Source: CAHJWH01 sp965198905 | GTDB taxonomy: Bacteria > Pseudomonadota > Alphaproteobacteria > Caulobacterales > Caulobacteraceae | Length of the DNA stretch: 64,000 nt | NCBI GenBank assembly: GCA_965198905.1 | Contig: OZ240678.1 | Span: 3,534,001 to 3,598,000 of the forward strand | Direction: 5' to 3' | Shown: piece after piece, positions 24,450 through 33,521 of the stretch | How positions within the stretch are numbered: the stretch's first letter is position 1 | Layout: each line of letters opens with the position of its first letter | Made by a program: the position numbers and the translations under genes | Notes under the pieces: model-generated | Database searches by the model: none | What the model was told of the DNA's origin: nothing | Seen by the model: the letters and a program-made list of their open reading frames with translations, nothing else

Positions 24450-26519
24450 ATGGCGAACGCCGATCGCCCCACGGGCCGGTCCGGCGGCGGCGGGACCGGC
24501 GGACGCCCGCCGCCCGGCCGCTCTGCGCCTGCGGGCCGGCCGCGCCGGACCCTGCTCGGCTCCCTGATCTACTGGCTGGTGGTGCTCGGCGTCTGGGCGC
24601 TGATCTTCGTGGCCGCCTTCGTGCTGGTGTTCTCGCGAGGCCTGCCCGACACCTCCAAGCTCTACGACATCCATCGCCAGCCCTCGATCAGCTATCTGGA
24701 CCGCAACGGCGCGCTGCTGTCGGTGCGCGGCAGCCAGTATGCGCCGCCGGTCGACATCGATTCGCTGCCGGCCTACGTGCCCGCCGCCTTCGTGTCGGTG
24801 GAGGACCGGCGGTTCTATTCGCACTGGGGCTTCGACCCCATCGGCATCGGGCGCGCGGTGGTGGCCGACATCCACCGGGGCCACGCCGCGGAGGGCGCCT
24901 CCACCATCACCCAGCAGCTGGCGCGCAACCTGTTCCTGACGCCCGACCAGACCATCAAGCGCAAGGTGCAGGAGCTGTTGCTGGCCGTCTGGCTGGAGCA
25001 CCAGTACACCAAGAAGCAGATCCTGGCCCTGTATCTGAACCGCGTCTACTTCGGGGCCGGCGCCTATGGCATCGAGTCGGCGTCGGAGACCTTCTTCAAC
25101 AAGCCGGCCTCAAAGCTGTCCATCGGCGAGGCGGCGTTGCTGGCGGCGCTGCTGAAGTCGCCCACCCACTATTCCCCGGTCAACGAGCAGGAGCGGGCGG
25201 GTCGGCGCGCCACCATCGTGCTCGACAAGATGGTGGAGACCCACGCCATCACCTCTGAACAGCGGGACGAGGCGCTGGCGCATCCGGTGCGGGTCTCGCC
25301 CGCGCTCGCCACCCAGCACGCCCAGTATTTCGTGGACTGGGTCGACGCCCAGGTCCGCAAGCTGGTCGGCCAGCCCACCGCCGACCTGATCGTGGAGACC
25401 ACGCTCGACCTGCCCATCGACACTGCGGCCGAAGCGGCGGCCCGCAACGTGGTGTCCCGGGACGGACGCCTGGGCGTGCAACAGGCGGCGGTGGTGGCGC
25501 TGGACGGCGGGGGGCGGGTGCGCGCGCTGATCGGCGGCGTCAGCTACGCCGCCAGCCAGTTCGACCGCGCCATCGACGCCCGCCGCCAGGCCGGCTCCGC
25601 CTGGAAGCCCTTCGTCTATCTCACAGCGCTGGAGAACGGCAGCACGCCCCAGACAATGGAGTCCGACGAGCCGGTGACCATCAACGGCTGGACCCCGCAC
25701 AACTTCGAGCCGGAATATCTGGGCCCCGTCACCCTGGCCCAGGCGCTGCAGCGCTCCATCAACACCGTCGCCGCCCGCGTCGCCGATCAGGTCGGCCGCG
25801 ACAAGGTGGCGGACACCGCCCGCAAGCTCGGCATCACCTCGCCCATCAACACCGACCCCGCCATGGCGCTCGGCACCAGCCAGGTCAGCCCGCTGGAGAT
25901 GGCCGCCGCCTATGACGCCTTCGCCAACGGCGGCTATCGGGTGGAGCCCTACGCCATCGAGCGTATCCGCACCCGCGACGGCAAGGTGCTCTACGAACAT
26001 CCCCCGTCGCCGCACGACATGGTGGTGCCCGAGCCGCAACTCGGCCAGCTGGTCTCGATGATGCGCAGCGTCCTGGTCCCCCCTGGCACCGGTACGCGCG
26101 CGGCGATCCCTGGCTACGACCTGGCCGGCAAGACCGGCACCACCAGCGATTTCCGCGACGCCTGGTTCGTCGGCTACACCGGCGGCTTCGTCGCGGCGGT
26201 CTGGGTCGGCAAGGATGACGACGCGCCCATGCGCCACGTCACCGGCGGCTCGGCCCCCGCCGACCTGTGGCGCCAGTTCATGGCCGCGAGCCTGCCCCGC
26301 CTGAAGGTCCAGTCGATCCCGACCGGCCAGACCGTCCCCGCCCCCGCCGCTCAGGACGACAACCCCGTCAGCGACCTGCTCGGCAACACCGCAGGCCTCA
26401 GCCAGGGCCAGCCTGATGCGGACGACGCCGACACCCACAGCCAGGGCGACGGAGACCCCTATGGGGATCGGTCGCGTTCGGCCAATCCCGCTCCCACACC
26501 GCCCCCCGGGCCCTACTGA
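24450..26519 (+). CDS. Bifunctional penicillin-binding protein (class A, PBP1-type)
   Basis: This 689-residue protein has a Gly/Pro-rich cytoplasmic start and one membrane anchor (about residues 31-56). A GT51 glycosyltransferase domain follows, with catalytic E118 in EDRRFYSHWGFDP and GASTITQQLARN. The transpeptidase domain has nucleophile S383 in SAWKPF, then RSINT, and K561 in KTGTTSDFRDAWFVG. It polymerizes and crosslinks peptidoglycan in the periplasm. The tail is Pro/Asp-rich. A PAAR effector gene follows 38 bases downstream. Confidence 0.95.
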   Translation: MANADRPTGRSGGGGTGGRPPPGRSAPAGRPRRTLLGSLIYWLVVLGVWALIFVAAFVLVFSRGLPDTSKLYDIHRQPSISYLDRNGALLSVRGSQYAPPVDIDSLPAYVPAAFVSVEDRRFYSHWGFDPIGIGRAVVADIHRGHAAEGASTITQQLARNLFLTPDQTIKRKVQELLLAVWLEHQYTKKQILALYLNRVYFGAGAYGIESASETFFNKPASKLSIGEAALLAALLKSPTHYSPVNEQERAGRRATIVLDKMVETHAITSEQRDEALAHPVRVSPALATQHAQYFVDWVDAQVRKLVGQPTADLIVETTLDLPIDTAAEAAARNVVSRDGRLGVQQAAVVALDGGGRVRALIGGVSYAASQFDRAIDARRQAGSAWKPFVYLTALENGSTPQTMESDEPVTINGWTPHNFEPEYLGPVTLAQALQRSINTVAARVADQVGRDKVADTARKLGITSPINTDPAMALGTSQVSPLEMAAAYDAFANGGYRVEPYAIERIRTRDGKVLYEHPPSPHDMVVPEPQLGQLVSMMRSVLVPPGTGTRAAIPGYDLAGKTGTTSDFRDAWFVGYTGGFVAAVWVGKDDDAPMRHVTGGSAPADLWRQFMAASLPRLKVQSIPTGQTVPAPAAQDDNPVSDLLGNTAGLSQGQPDADDADTHSQGDGDPYGDRSRSANPAPTPPPGPY

Positions 26520-26557
26520 GCCATGGACCCGGCTCGTCGCCTCATGTTCACGTCACC

Positions 26558-27688
26558 ATGAGCGAGCCGGGCGCCGCGCGGCTGCGCGATCCTGTCGCCC
26601 ACAGCCACGCGCTCGGCGGCTTTCTCGCCGGCGCGGCCATCGGCTTGGCGGCCGCCATCGGCGCCGCCGTGGTGATCGGGGCGGTGGTCGGGGCGGCGGC
26701 TGCGGAAGTGGCCTCGGCCGGGCTGGCCACGCCGCTGATCGTCGGCGCCGTGGCCACGGTAGGCGAGTTCGGGATGAACGCTTTAGTCGGCGGCAAGCTG
26801 ATGGGCTTGACCGAAGAGGCGGGCGAGGCGCTAGGCGCCCACAGCATGGGACCGGCCTCAGGGCAGGTCGCGCAGGGCTCGCCGAACGTGTCGATCAACG
26901 GACGTCCCGCTGCACGGGTGGAGGATGCGGAAAGTTGCGACGCCGGCAAGCTGGCCCAGGGCTCGCGCACTGTGGCGATCAACGGATTGGCCGCATCCCG
27001 CGTAGGGGACAAGACCACCTGCGGCGCGGTGATCATCGAGGGCTCGGCGAACGTCCTGATCGGCGGCCCTACAGGGACGTTCGAGCCGATCCAGTCGGAA
27101 GTCCCCTCCTGGGCGCGGTGGGCGGTGGTCGTCGCCAGCCTCCTGCCGGCGTTCGGCGGCTTGGCTCGCGTGGTCGGCCCGGCGATCGCGGAGGTGGAGG
27201 CCACTGGCTTCGCCCGCGCCGCCCAGACCGGGGCCAAGGCGCTCGGCCGGGGACTGGAGGAGCGGGCGGGCGGTGGCGGAGATCCCCTGCCTTCGGGGGC
27301 GCCGCCCCCCTCCCTCTATCGCGTCGACGGACGCCCACCCGGCACGATCTTTAACGAGGGTTTCCAGCCAAAAGGTACCGCAACCGATCTTCAGACCTAC
27401 GTCAATCAGAACGCTCCAAGTGCATTCGTCAGTACGTCCAAGACGGCAGACATTGCGAACAATCTAGATTTTGCTTCGCCGGGAAAGTACCTCTATGAGG
27501 TAGATAGCTCTCAGGTTTCAGGCGTGGATGTGAACCAAGCCTATCCAGATAATCCATACCCTCATGAGCAGGAAATGGCGGTATTGGGAGGCGTGTCGCC
27601 TCAAGCTGTTCTCAGTGCTAAGCCCATTCTTCCGGGCGGTGGCCTGGGTAACACAATCCCTAACCCAGGTTATCGGGGAGGTAACTAA
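26558..27688 (+). CDS. prePAAR/PAAR effector with cholera-toxin-A-like ADP-ribosyltransferase domain
   Basis: This 376-residue protein starts with a prePAAR-type motif (AARLRDPVAH, residues 6-15, fitting AARxxDxxxH). A hydrophobic region follows (about 20-66), then a PAAR domain (about 97-171; repeats VSINGRPAARV, VAINGLAASRVG, VLIGG) and a second hydrophobic stretch (185-210). The C-terminal domain (about 252-357) matches the cholera toxin A1 layout: R255 in LYRVDGRPP, S292-T293-S294 in AFVSTSK, and E337/E339 in HEQEMAVLGG. Base use turns AT-richer from about 27345. This suggests a spike-delivered ADP-ribosyltransferase; no secretion genes are in the window. Confidence 0.82.
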   Translation: MSEPGAARLRDPVAHSHALGGFLAGAAIGLAAAIGAAVVIGAVVGAAAAEVASAGLATPLIVGAVATVGEFGMNALVGGKLMGLTEEAGEALGAHSMGPASGQVAQGSPNVSINGRPAARVEDAESCDAGKLAQGSRTVAINGLAASRVGDKTTCGAVIIEGSANVLIGGPTGTFEPIQSEVPSWARWAVVVASLLPAFGGLARVVGPAIAEVEATGFARAAQTGAKALGRGLEERAGGGGDPLPSGAPPPSLYRVDGRPPGTIFNEGFQPKGTATDLQTYVNQNAPSAFVSTSKTADIANNLDFASPGKYLYEVDSSQVSGVDVNQAYPDNPYPHEQEMAVLGGVSPQAVLSAKPILPGGGLGNTIPNPGYRGGN

Positions 27689-28107
27689 TGGCCGAGGCAC
27701 GCGATCCGGCGCCACCGCTGAATGATCCGTCTCTCGTGGCGATGGCGCGCAGTCAACCGGGCGGCTGGTTGTATGATCTTGACTGGAAATATCCCGATGA
27801 TCAGCCAGTCCCTCCGGAAGCAATCCGTGGGGCGTGGAAGGTCGATCCGCTCGGGATGATGACGAGTGAATACTCCAGGAATGAGCGGTACCGTCCTGTA
27901 GTACGTTGCTCTAGAGATTTAAAGCCCTACATGCATTCCGCTGCTAGAACCAATTGTGACCAATGGATTGTAGAGATCGATCCACGAGGAGAAACCTTAT
28001 TTCCTGACATACCGCCGGAGTTGATCCGAGGCTGGTGGTACGTGGATGCTCAGGGAGTGATCACCAGCAGCTTTAGACCCAATGCGCTTTGGAAAGATGT
28101 GGGCTAA
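27688..28107 (+). CDS. Candidate immunity protein for the PAAR/ART effector
   Basis: This 139-residue soluble protein starts inside the stop of the effector gene (TAATG), so the two are co-translated. It has two related halves: VPPEAIRGAWKVDPLGMMTS (residues about 41-60) and IPPELIRGWWYVDAQGVITS (about 110-129), each preceded by a W-x-x-x-D/I strand. I do not recognise the family. Position, coupling, small size and low GC all suggest an immunity protein that blocks the ADP-ribosyltransferase. That role is inference. Confidence 0.7.
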   Translation: MAEARDPAPPLNDPSLVAMARSQPGGWLYDLDWKYPDDQPVPPEAIRGAWKVDPLGMMTSEYSRNERYRPVVRCSRDLKPYMHSAARTNCDQWIVEIDPRGETLFPDIPPELIRGWWYVDAQGVITSSFRPNALWKDVG

Positions 28108-28145
28108 AGCACGATCTTCAACGCTGAGAGATATCTGCTGAAGAC

Positions 28146-28400
28146 TTACTGCGATCGTACGTCATATAACATTCTGTGCACGATCTCGCAGGACTCAGCG
28201 TCCGACGTCTCAAGCTCGCGCGCACACATCAGGCCTAAGCTCTGCTGAGCGTAGGCTTCTTTGGTCAAGCGACCGTCCTCGCCCAACGGCTGTTCTATGC
28301 GATCGAGGTCTCGTTCAGCGTAGGCGAAGAAATGATTGGCGGCGTTCTGCCGAAGCCGCTCGGCTGTCACTGCTCGGGCGCCGTCGAACGGCGTCATCAT
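28146..28400 (-). CDS. Small hypothetical protein
   Basis: This 84-residue acidic, probably helical protein begins MMTPFDGARAVTAERLRQNA and has no family I recognise. It has one Cys in LMCARELE and one in ESCEIVHRML. The start is preceded by AAGGAAGAACG at some distance, and an in-frame stop lies just upstream. Codon use is less GC-biased than the flanking phoH gene, like the toxin cassette it faces. It may be part of the acquired cassette or a chance frame. Confidence 0.45.
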   Translation of the reverse strand: MMTPFDGARAVTAERLRQNAANHFFAYAERDLDRIEQPLGEDGRLTKEAYAQQSLGLMCARELETSDAESCEIVHRMLYDVRSQ

Positions 28401-28502
28401 CGTCCGTCTGTTCTTTGGTCAAACGTTCTTCCTTGATGAAGACGAGTTGAGCCATGGCGTGTGCGGCGGCAAGGCGATGAGCGCCTTGCCGCCGCGCGGG
28501 CT

Positions 28503-29309
28503 TCACAGCACCCCGAGCATCTCCGCGACCAGCGGATGGCGCACGATGTCCACGTCCTCCAGCCGCACTACGGCCACGTCGGCGAGCTGCTCCAGCCGTT
28601 CGGCGGCCTGGGCGAGGCCGGAGATTCCGGGCAGCAGGTCCGACTGCGCGGGGTCGCCGGTGATGACCATGGTGGAGTTCCAGCCGAGCCGCGTCAGCAG
28701 CATCTTCAGCTGGCCATAGGTGCAGTTCTGCGCCTCGTCGATGACCACGAAGGCATTGTTCAGGGTGCGCCCGCGCATGAAGCCGATGGGGGCGATCTCG
28801 ATCAGGCCTTCGGCCATCAGCGCCTTGACCCGCTTCATCGACAGCCGGTCCGACAGGGCGTCGTAGAGCGGGCGCAGGTAGGGGGCGAGCTTCTCCTCCA
28901 TGTCGCCGGGCAGGAAGCCGAGCGTCTCCCCGGCCTCGACCGCGGGACGGGAGAGGACGATGCGCCCGATCCGCCCGGCTTCCAGCGCCTCCACCGCCTT
29001 GGCGATGGCCAGATAGGTCTTGCCCGTGCCGGCGGGGCCGAGCGCCATGACCAGGCTCTTGGCGTCCACGGCCTCCAGCAGGCGGCCCTGACCGATGGAC
29101 TTGGGCCGCAGCGTCTTGACGTAGCTCTGGTCCCGGGCCGCGCCCTCTTCGCGGGGACCGCCCATGGGCGACCATGCCCGGTCGGGGAGCGAGCTGCGTT
29201 CGAGCGGGAGGCGGCGCACCTTGCCGTCGTCGCTTCCGAACTGACCCTCGAACTGCGTAGCGTCCAGTTCGCCGTCACGCACGAGACGCTTCAGGGCACG
29301 CTTGGTCAT
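28503..29309 (-). CDS. PhoH-family ATPase
   Basis: This protein of about 268 residues has a P-loop ATPase of the PhoH type: Walker A GPAGTGKTYLAIA, RIVLSRPAVEAGETLGFLPG, Walker B VVIDEAQNCTYGQLKMLLTR and TGDPAQSDL. PhoH proteins are predicted RNA-linked ATPases; the exact role is unclear. MTKRALKRL at 29309 was chosen because GGAGG lies five bases upstream; an ATG four codons earlier (29321) lacks such a site. No ybeZ/ybeY operon partner is adjacent. Confidence 0.88.
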   Translation of the reverse strand: MTKRALKRLVRDGELDATQFEGQFGSDDGKVRRLPLERSSLPDRAWSPMGGPREEGAARDQSYVKTLRPKSIGQGRLLEAVDAKSLVMALGPAGTGKTYLAIAKAVEALEAGRIGRIVLSRPAVEAGETLGFLPGDMEEKLAPYLRPLYDALSDRLSMKRVKALMAEGLIEIAPIGFMRGRTLNNAFVVIDEAQNCTYGQLKMLLTRLGWNSTMVITGDPAQSDLLPGISGLAQAAERLEQLADVAVVRLEDVDIVRHPLVAEMLGVL

Positions 29310-29856
29310 GGAGTCCTCCATCAGAGCCGGACAGGAGACAGAAAAAAAGGACGCGGCCCGGAGGCGGCGTCCCTGACGAAGAGGCGGGAAGGGAGCGCGG
29401 ACGGCGGCGCCGCCGCCGCCGCCGGTCGGGGTGGTCCAGAAGACCTGTCACACGCCGATGCGCCCACGCCCACCTCATGATGGCGATTCGCGGCGGCCGC
29501 GAATCGCAACATCGAGGATGCTAGCAGGGCCTTTCCGAGGGGTTAAGCGCCTCACCCGCGACAGTTTAGCGGGATGATAAAGCTTTTGTGACGCTTCAAA
29601 CATCTGCGTAGCAGGACGGCGGAACGGGAGGAATGACGTTCAAATCTAATCTATCGGCGCCGTAGGCTGTGATTTTATACAAAGTCGGTCGGAGCCGATC
29701 GTTGGAGACTTGATCCTTCCCCCTTTGGGGAGGGGGACCAAGCCTAGCTTGGTCGAGGGGGCTGCGCCGCCTGTGCCGAACTGGAGCCCCCCAGCTGGCT
29801 TCGCCGACAGCTCCCCCAGGGGGAGGATCTCGACCCTCTGATCGATGGCGGGCGCA
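29310..29856. other. Long non-coding gap (547 bases) with a family A repeat
   Basis: This region lies upstream of phoH and downstream of the convergently placed GYF-like gene. It has a GCC/GCG-rich simple stretch (29403-29425) and an AT-richer part near 29570-29700 that may carry the phoH promoter. A family A repeat sits at 29714-29828. No credible gene was seen. Confidence 0.5.
29714..29828. repeat. Intergenic palindromic repeat, family A (CCTTCCCCC variant)
   Basis: The left arm is TCCTTCCCCCTTTGGGGAGG and the right arm is CTCCCCCAGGGGGAGGATC. Inner arms CCAAGCCTAGCTTGG form a second hairpin. GGGGGCTGCGCCGCC and GGAGCCCCCCAGCTGGC also pair partly. It follows the GYF-like gene on the minus strand and could end its transcript. 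Confidence 0.75.
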
Positions 29857-30495
29857 TCATTTCTGGGTGGCGGAACTCCAGAGGCGTCGAAGCTCCCGGT
29901 CGCGGGCGGGATCCAGGTTGAACCAGGCGGCCTGATCCAGCGTCGCCTCCACCACCAACAGCGCGTCGTGCTCGCCAAGCTTGCGCGACAGCAGGTTACG
30001 CAGCGTCGCCGCAGGTGTGCGCGCCCGCACGAGCCAGAGGCCCGGCCGGATGGCGATGTTGGGCCCAAAGGCGTCCAGCACGGCCGTCAGCTCCAGGCTC
30101 GTCTGGGCGTGGTCGATCCAGACCAGCAGCGGCCTGACCGGCCCGGACCCCGCCGCGACCGCGGAAGGGTCGGCGACCAGCGCCCTGACGCTTTCCGCGA
30201 CCGGCGACGGCGGCGTGGCCAGGCGGTCGGCTACCGGCGCCGGGATCGGCTGGGGGGCCGCCGCCTGTCGCGCGCTCGGCCGACCGGCCGGCCGGTCGTC
30301 GGTCCCGGTGCGGGCCTCGACCTGGCTGCGGAACAGCGGCTCGAACTCCACGCTGGCCTGGGCGGGGGCGAAGGGGCCGCCGGCCCAGGGCGAGAGCAGG
30401 GTCGCGGGGCTCACCCGGCCCTCGGCCACGAAGCCCGCCACCCGCGCCTCGGGGTAGGGCCCCCAAACCCCGCCGGCGGCCTTGACGTACCACAT
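29857..30495 (-). CDS. Hypothetical protein with N-terminal GYF_2-like domain
   Basis: This protein of about 212 residues starts with a GYF_2-like domain (MWYVKAAGGVWGPYPEARV, residues 1-50, W/Y-rich). A Pro/Ala-rich linker (70-115) follows, then a compact alpha/beta C-terminal region (LLVWIDHAQTSLELTAVLDA and onward to the tail RLWSSATQK). The function is unknown; GYF_2 domains may mediate protein contacts. The start at the domain's first Met is preferred; upstream GTG codons would add a few residues. Confidence 0.6.
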   Translation of the reverse strand: MWYVKAAGGVWGPYPEARVAGFVAEGRVSPATLLSPWAGGPFAPAQASVEFEPLFRSQVEARTGTDDRPAGRPSARQAAAPQPIPAPVADRLATPPSPVAESVRALVADPSAVAAGSGPVRPLLVWIDHAQTSLELTAVLDAFGPNIAIRPGLWLVRARTPAATLRNLLSRKLGEHDALLVVEATLDQAAWFNLDPARDRELRRLWSSATQK

Positions 30496-30603
30496 GTGCG
30501 ATGACGGCTCGGCCACGGTGACGCACTCCGCTGCGCGCGAATCTGACGCTAGCTTGCCTCGAAACGCCGTCACGTGACATGGGCGACTGAGACGAGGCGG
30601 CTG

Positions 30604-30717
30604 ATGGTCGAGCTTGGACCGTTCCTTTCAACCGAGCGGCTGATCCTGCGCCCGCCGATCCAGTCGGCGGGGCTCTCGTCTCGAGCTCGGCTTGTAAGCG
30701 CGGTCGCCACGGCGTAG
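30604..30717 (+). pseudogene. Truncated GNAT acetyltransferase remnant
   Basis: A 37-codon open frame begins MVELGPFLSTERLILRPP, the usual N-terminus of RimJ/RimL-type GNAT acetyltransferases. It loses similarity after about 20 residues and stops at TAG 30715. A functional enzyme needs about 160-180 residues, so only the 5' end survives. It lies just upstream of asd. Confidence 0.55.
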
Positions 30718-30760
30718 GTCCCACGCCATCCTGCATTCGGGTTTCGGTTAGGAGAGCGCG

Positions 30761-31786
30761 ATGGGTTATCGCGTCGCTATCGTTGGCGCCACGGGCAATG
30801 TCGGCCGCGAGATGCTGGTCATCCTGGACGAGCTGAAGTTCCCCGTGGACAAGCTCCACGCCGTCGCCTCCCGCCGGTCGCTGAACCTGCCGATCGACTT
30901 CGGCGACATCACGGTTAAATGCGAGGACATCGAGAGCTTCGACTTCTCCCAGGTCGACATCGTGCTGATGTCGGCGGGAGGGGAGGTGTCCAAGGCCTGG
31001 TCGGAGAAGATCGGACAGGCCGGCCCGGTGGTGATCGACAACTCCTCCGCCTGGCGGATGCACCCGGACGTGCCGCTGATCGTGCCGGAGGTGAACCCCG
31101 ACGCCATCATGGGCTTTCGAAAGAAGAACATCGTCGCCAATCCCAACTGCTCCACAGCTCAGCTGGTGGTGGCGCTAAAGCCGCTGCACGACGCGGCAAA
31201 GATAACCCGTGTGGTGGTCTCGACCTACCAGTCGGTGTCGGGCGCGGGGAAGGCGGCCATGGACGAGCTGTGGAACCAGACCAAGAACGTCTTCGTGCTC
31301 GGCCCCACCGACCCCCATCACTTCACCAAGCAGATCGCCTTCAACGTCATCCCCCACATCGACGACTTTATGGAGGACGGCTACACCAAGGAAGAGTGGA
31401 AGATGACGGCCGAGGTGAAGAAAATCCTCGACCCGCAAATCAAGCTCACCGCCACCTGTGTGCGCGTTCCGGTGTTCGTCGGCCACTCGGAAGCTGTGAA
31501 CGTGGAGTTCGAGCGCGAGCTGGACGAGGACGAGGCGCGCGACATCCTGCGCGAAAGCCCCGGCGTGGTGGTGATCGATAAGCGCGAAGACGGCGGATAC
31601 ATGACGCCCAAGGAAAGCCAGGGCGAGTTCGCCGTCTATGTCAGCCGCCTGCGCACCGACCCGACGGTGGAGAACGGGCTGGCGTTCTGGTGCGTGTCGG
31701 ACAACCTGCGCAAGGGCGCGGCGCTGAACGCGGTGCAGATCGCGCAGTTGCTGGATCAGCGCGGGCTGTTGAAGGTCGAAGCGTAG
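30761..31786 (+). CDS. asd: Aspartate-semialdehyde dehydrogenase
   Basis: This 341-residue enzyme reduces aspartyl phosphate to aspartate semialdehyde for lysine/diaminopimelate, threonine and methionine synthesis. It has the NADP motif AIVGATGNVGREML, DIVLMSAGGEVSK, VIDNSSAWRM and the catalytic Cys130 in VANPNCSTAQLV. The substrate-binding arginine lies in CVRVPVFVGHSEAV. GGAGAGCG precedes the ATG. It is monocistronic in appearance. Confidence 0.97.
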   Translation: MGYRVAIVGATGNVGREMLVILDELKFPVDKLHAVASRRSLNLPIDFGDITVKCEDIESFDFSQVDIVLMSAGGEVSKAWSEKIGQAGPVVIDNSSAWRMHPDVPLIVPEVNPDAIMGFRKKNIVANPNCSTAQLVVALKPLHDAAKITRVVVSTYQSVSGAGKAAMDELWNQTKNVFVLGPTDPHHFTKQIAFNVIPHIDDFMEDGYTKEEWKMTAEVKKILDPQIKLTATCVRVPVFVGHSEAVNVEFERELDEDEARDILRESPGVVVIDKREDGGYMTPKESQGEFAVYVSRLRTDPTVENGLAFWCVSDNLRKGAALNAVQIAQLLDQRGLLKVEA

Positions 31787-31861
31787 GCGCCCAGCGTGCT
31801 TTCGAGACGCAAGGCATGCGCCTCGCTCCTTGGCATGACGAACAGTAGGCGAGCACATCGG

Positions 31862-31930
31862 TCGTCATCCTGAGGCGCCCGCTTGCGGGCGTCTCGCAGG
31901 ACGCACATGCTGGGCTCGCCCGGGAGAGCC
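31862..31930. repeat. Short inverted repeats between asd and the peroxidase gene
   Basis: CGTCATCCTGAGGCGCCCGC starts a family-B-like unit with a GCGCCCGCTTGCGGGCGTC hairpin. CTGGGCTCGCCCGGGAGAGCCCG forms a second hairpin just before the peroxidase ATG (two parts: CTGGGCTCGCCC, GGGAGAGCCCG). The second could influence translation of the downstream gene. Confidence 0.45.
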
Positions 31931-31935
31931 CGCCT

Positions 31936-32439
<504 letters not shown>

Positions 32440-32463
32440 GCTCAGGCGCGGCCCCCTGCATTC

Positions 32464-32544
32464 GCCTCATCCTGAGCTTGTCGAAGGACGGGGCGTCCAC
32501 CGGGCGCGCCGCGGCCGCGTCCTTCGACGGGCTCAGAATGAGGC
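32464..32544. repeat. Imperfect inverted repeat, family B
   Basis: The left arm starts GCCTCATCCTGAGCTTGTCG and runs to AAGGACG. The right arm ends GTCCTTCGACGGGCTCAGAA then TGAGGC, with two mismatches. The loop is GC-rich (CCGGGCGCGCCGCGGCCGCG). It lies between the convergent peroxidase and ferritin-like genes, the same context as the copy at 8024. Confidence 0.8.
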
Positions 32545-32597
32545 CGACTCAAAGGACAGCGAGTCCGGCCATCGTCCTGCTCGAGTCGCCAATCGCC

Positions 32598-33521
32598 TCA
32601 GGCCGTCGCCAGCCCCGCGGCCTGCTTCTGCGCCTTGGACTTGCCAAGGAACCGTCGGGCCAAGCGGACAAGGTTGGGGAAGAAGGTGGGGCGGACCAGG
32701 CGTTTGTCGTAGGGCGCGAGCCGGCGGGCGTTCTCCGCCAGGCAGAGGTCCATCAGGCCGGGCACGTCGATGTCGGCCACCGCTTCGCCCCCGGCGACGG
32801 TGAAGTTCGTCTCCTCCGCCGTGCCGACGTCCTTGGCCAGGCCCATGCGCTCCCAGGCCAGGAAGGCCCAGACCGCCATGATCTTCAGCCTGAACCCCGG
32901 CCGGCGCCAGATCGCCATGTTGCGCCGCCGCCAAGCCACCCAGTTGACGAAGAACAGGATGTGGCGCGCCTCCTCGTGCACCACCGGCTCGAAGGTCTCC
33001 ACCAGCTCCTCCGGGAAGAAGCCGGAGCGCCGGGCCGCCTCAAACAGGCCGAAGGCGAAGAAGCTGTCGATGCACTCGGAATAGCCGGTGACCATGAAGG
33101 CCCATTCCTTGTCCCGGGGCGGCTTGACCAGGTCTTCGCCTTTCAGGGCGATGCCGTAGGCGTTGACGAGGTTGGTCAGGACGTGGCGATGGCGCGCCTC
33201 CTCAAACCCGTTCAGCTCGCAGGCCTGGCGAAGCAGTGGGTCCGAGATCAGTTCGGCGTAGGCCTTGACCCGCAGGCTGGCGCGGTTCTCGGTCCGGACT
33301 GCGATGTCCCAGATCGGCAGGCTGGTGATCCGCGCCAGCGCCTCGGGCTTAAGCTCGGGCCAGTCCAGCACCGCCGGCTTGTAGGGATTGAATGTGTCCA
33401 GCAGGGTTGTGCAGAACAGCGCCTTGTGCGCCTCGCTGCCGAGCTTGATCCGATCCGGATAAGGTGGAATCGCCGGACGCTCGGGTCCGCTGGCGAATTG
33501 GCCTGGAAATTCGGGCTTCAC
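32598..33521 (-). CDS. Ferritin-like diiron-domain protein
   Basis: This 307-residue, helix-rich protein has two metal-binding-like motifs: ELNGFEEARHRH (about residues 112-123) and EPVVHEEARHILFFVNW (about 186-202). The paired E-x-x-R-H pattern suggests a carboxylate-bridged diiron site. The substrate is unknown. A hydrophobic stretch near IMAVWAFLAWERM may bind membrane or lipid. It starts with GTG; the only nearby ATG upstream is out of frame. Confidence 0.65.
   Translation of the reverse strand: MKPEFPGQFASGPERPAIPPYPDRIKLGSEAHKALFCTTLLDTFNPYKPAVLDWPELKPEALARITSLPIWDIAVRTENRASLRVKAYAELISDPLLRQACELNGFEEARHRHVLTNLVNAYGIALKGEDLVKPPRDKEWAFMVTGYSECIDSFFAFGLFEAARRSGFFPEELVETFEPVVHEEARHILFFVNWVAWRRRNMAIWRRPGFRLKIMAVWAFLAWERMGLAKDVGTAEETNFTVAGGEAVADIDVPGLMDLCLAENARRLAPYDKRLVRPTFFPNLVRLARRFLGKSKAQKQAAGLATA

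Noticed and set aside
24450..25447. Antisense frames over the PBP gene
   Set aside because: No family motif and fully covered by a clear PBP with all catalytic motifs.
28315..29175. 286-residue minus-strand frame over phoH
   Set aside because: It is phoH out of frame; Arg/Gly-rich composition.
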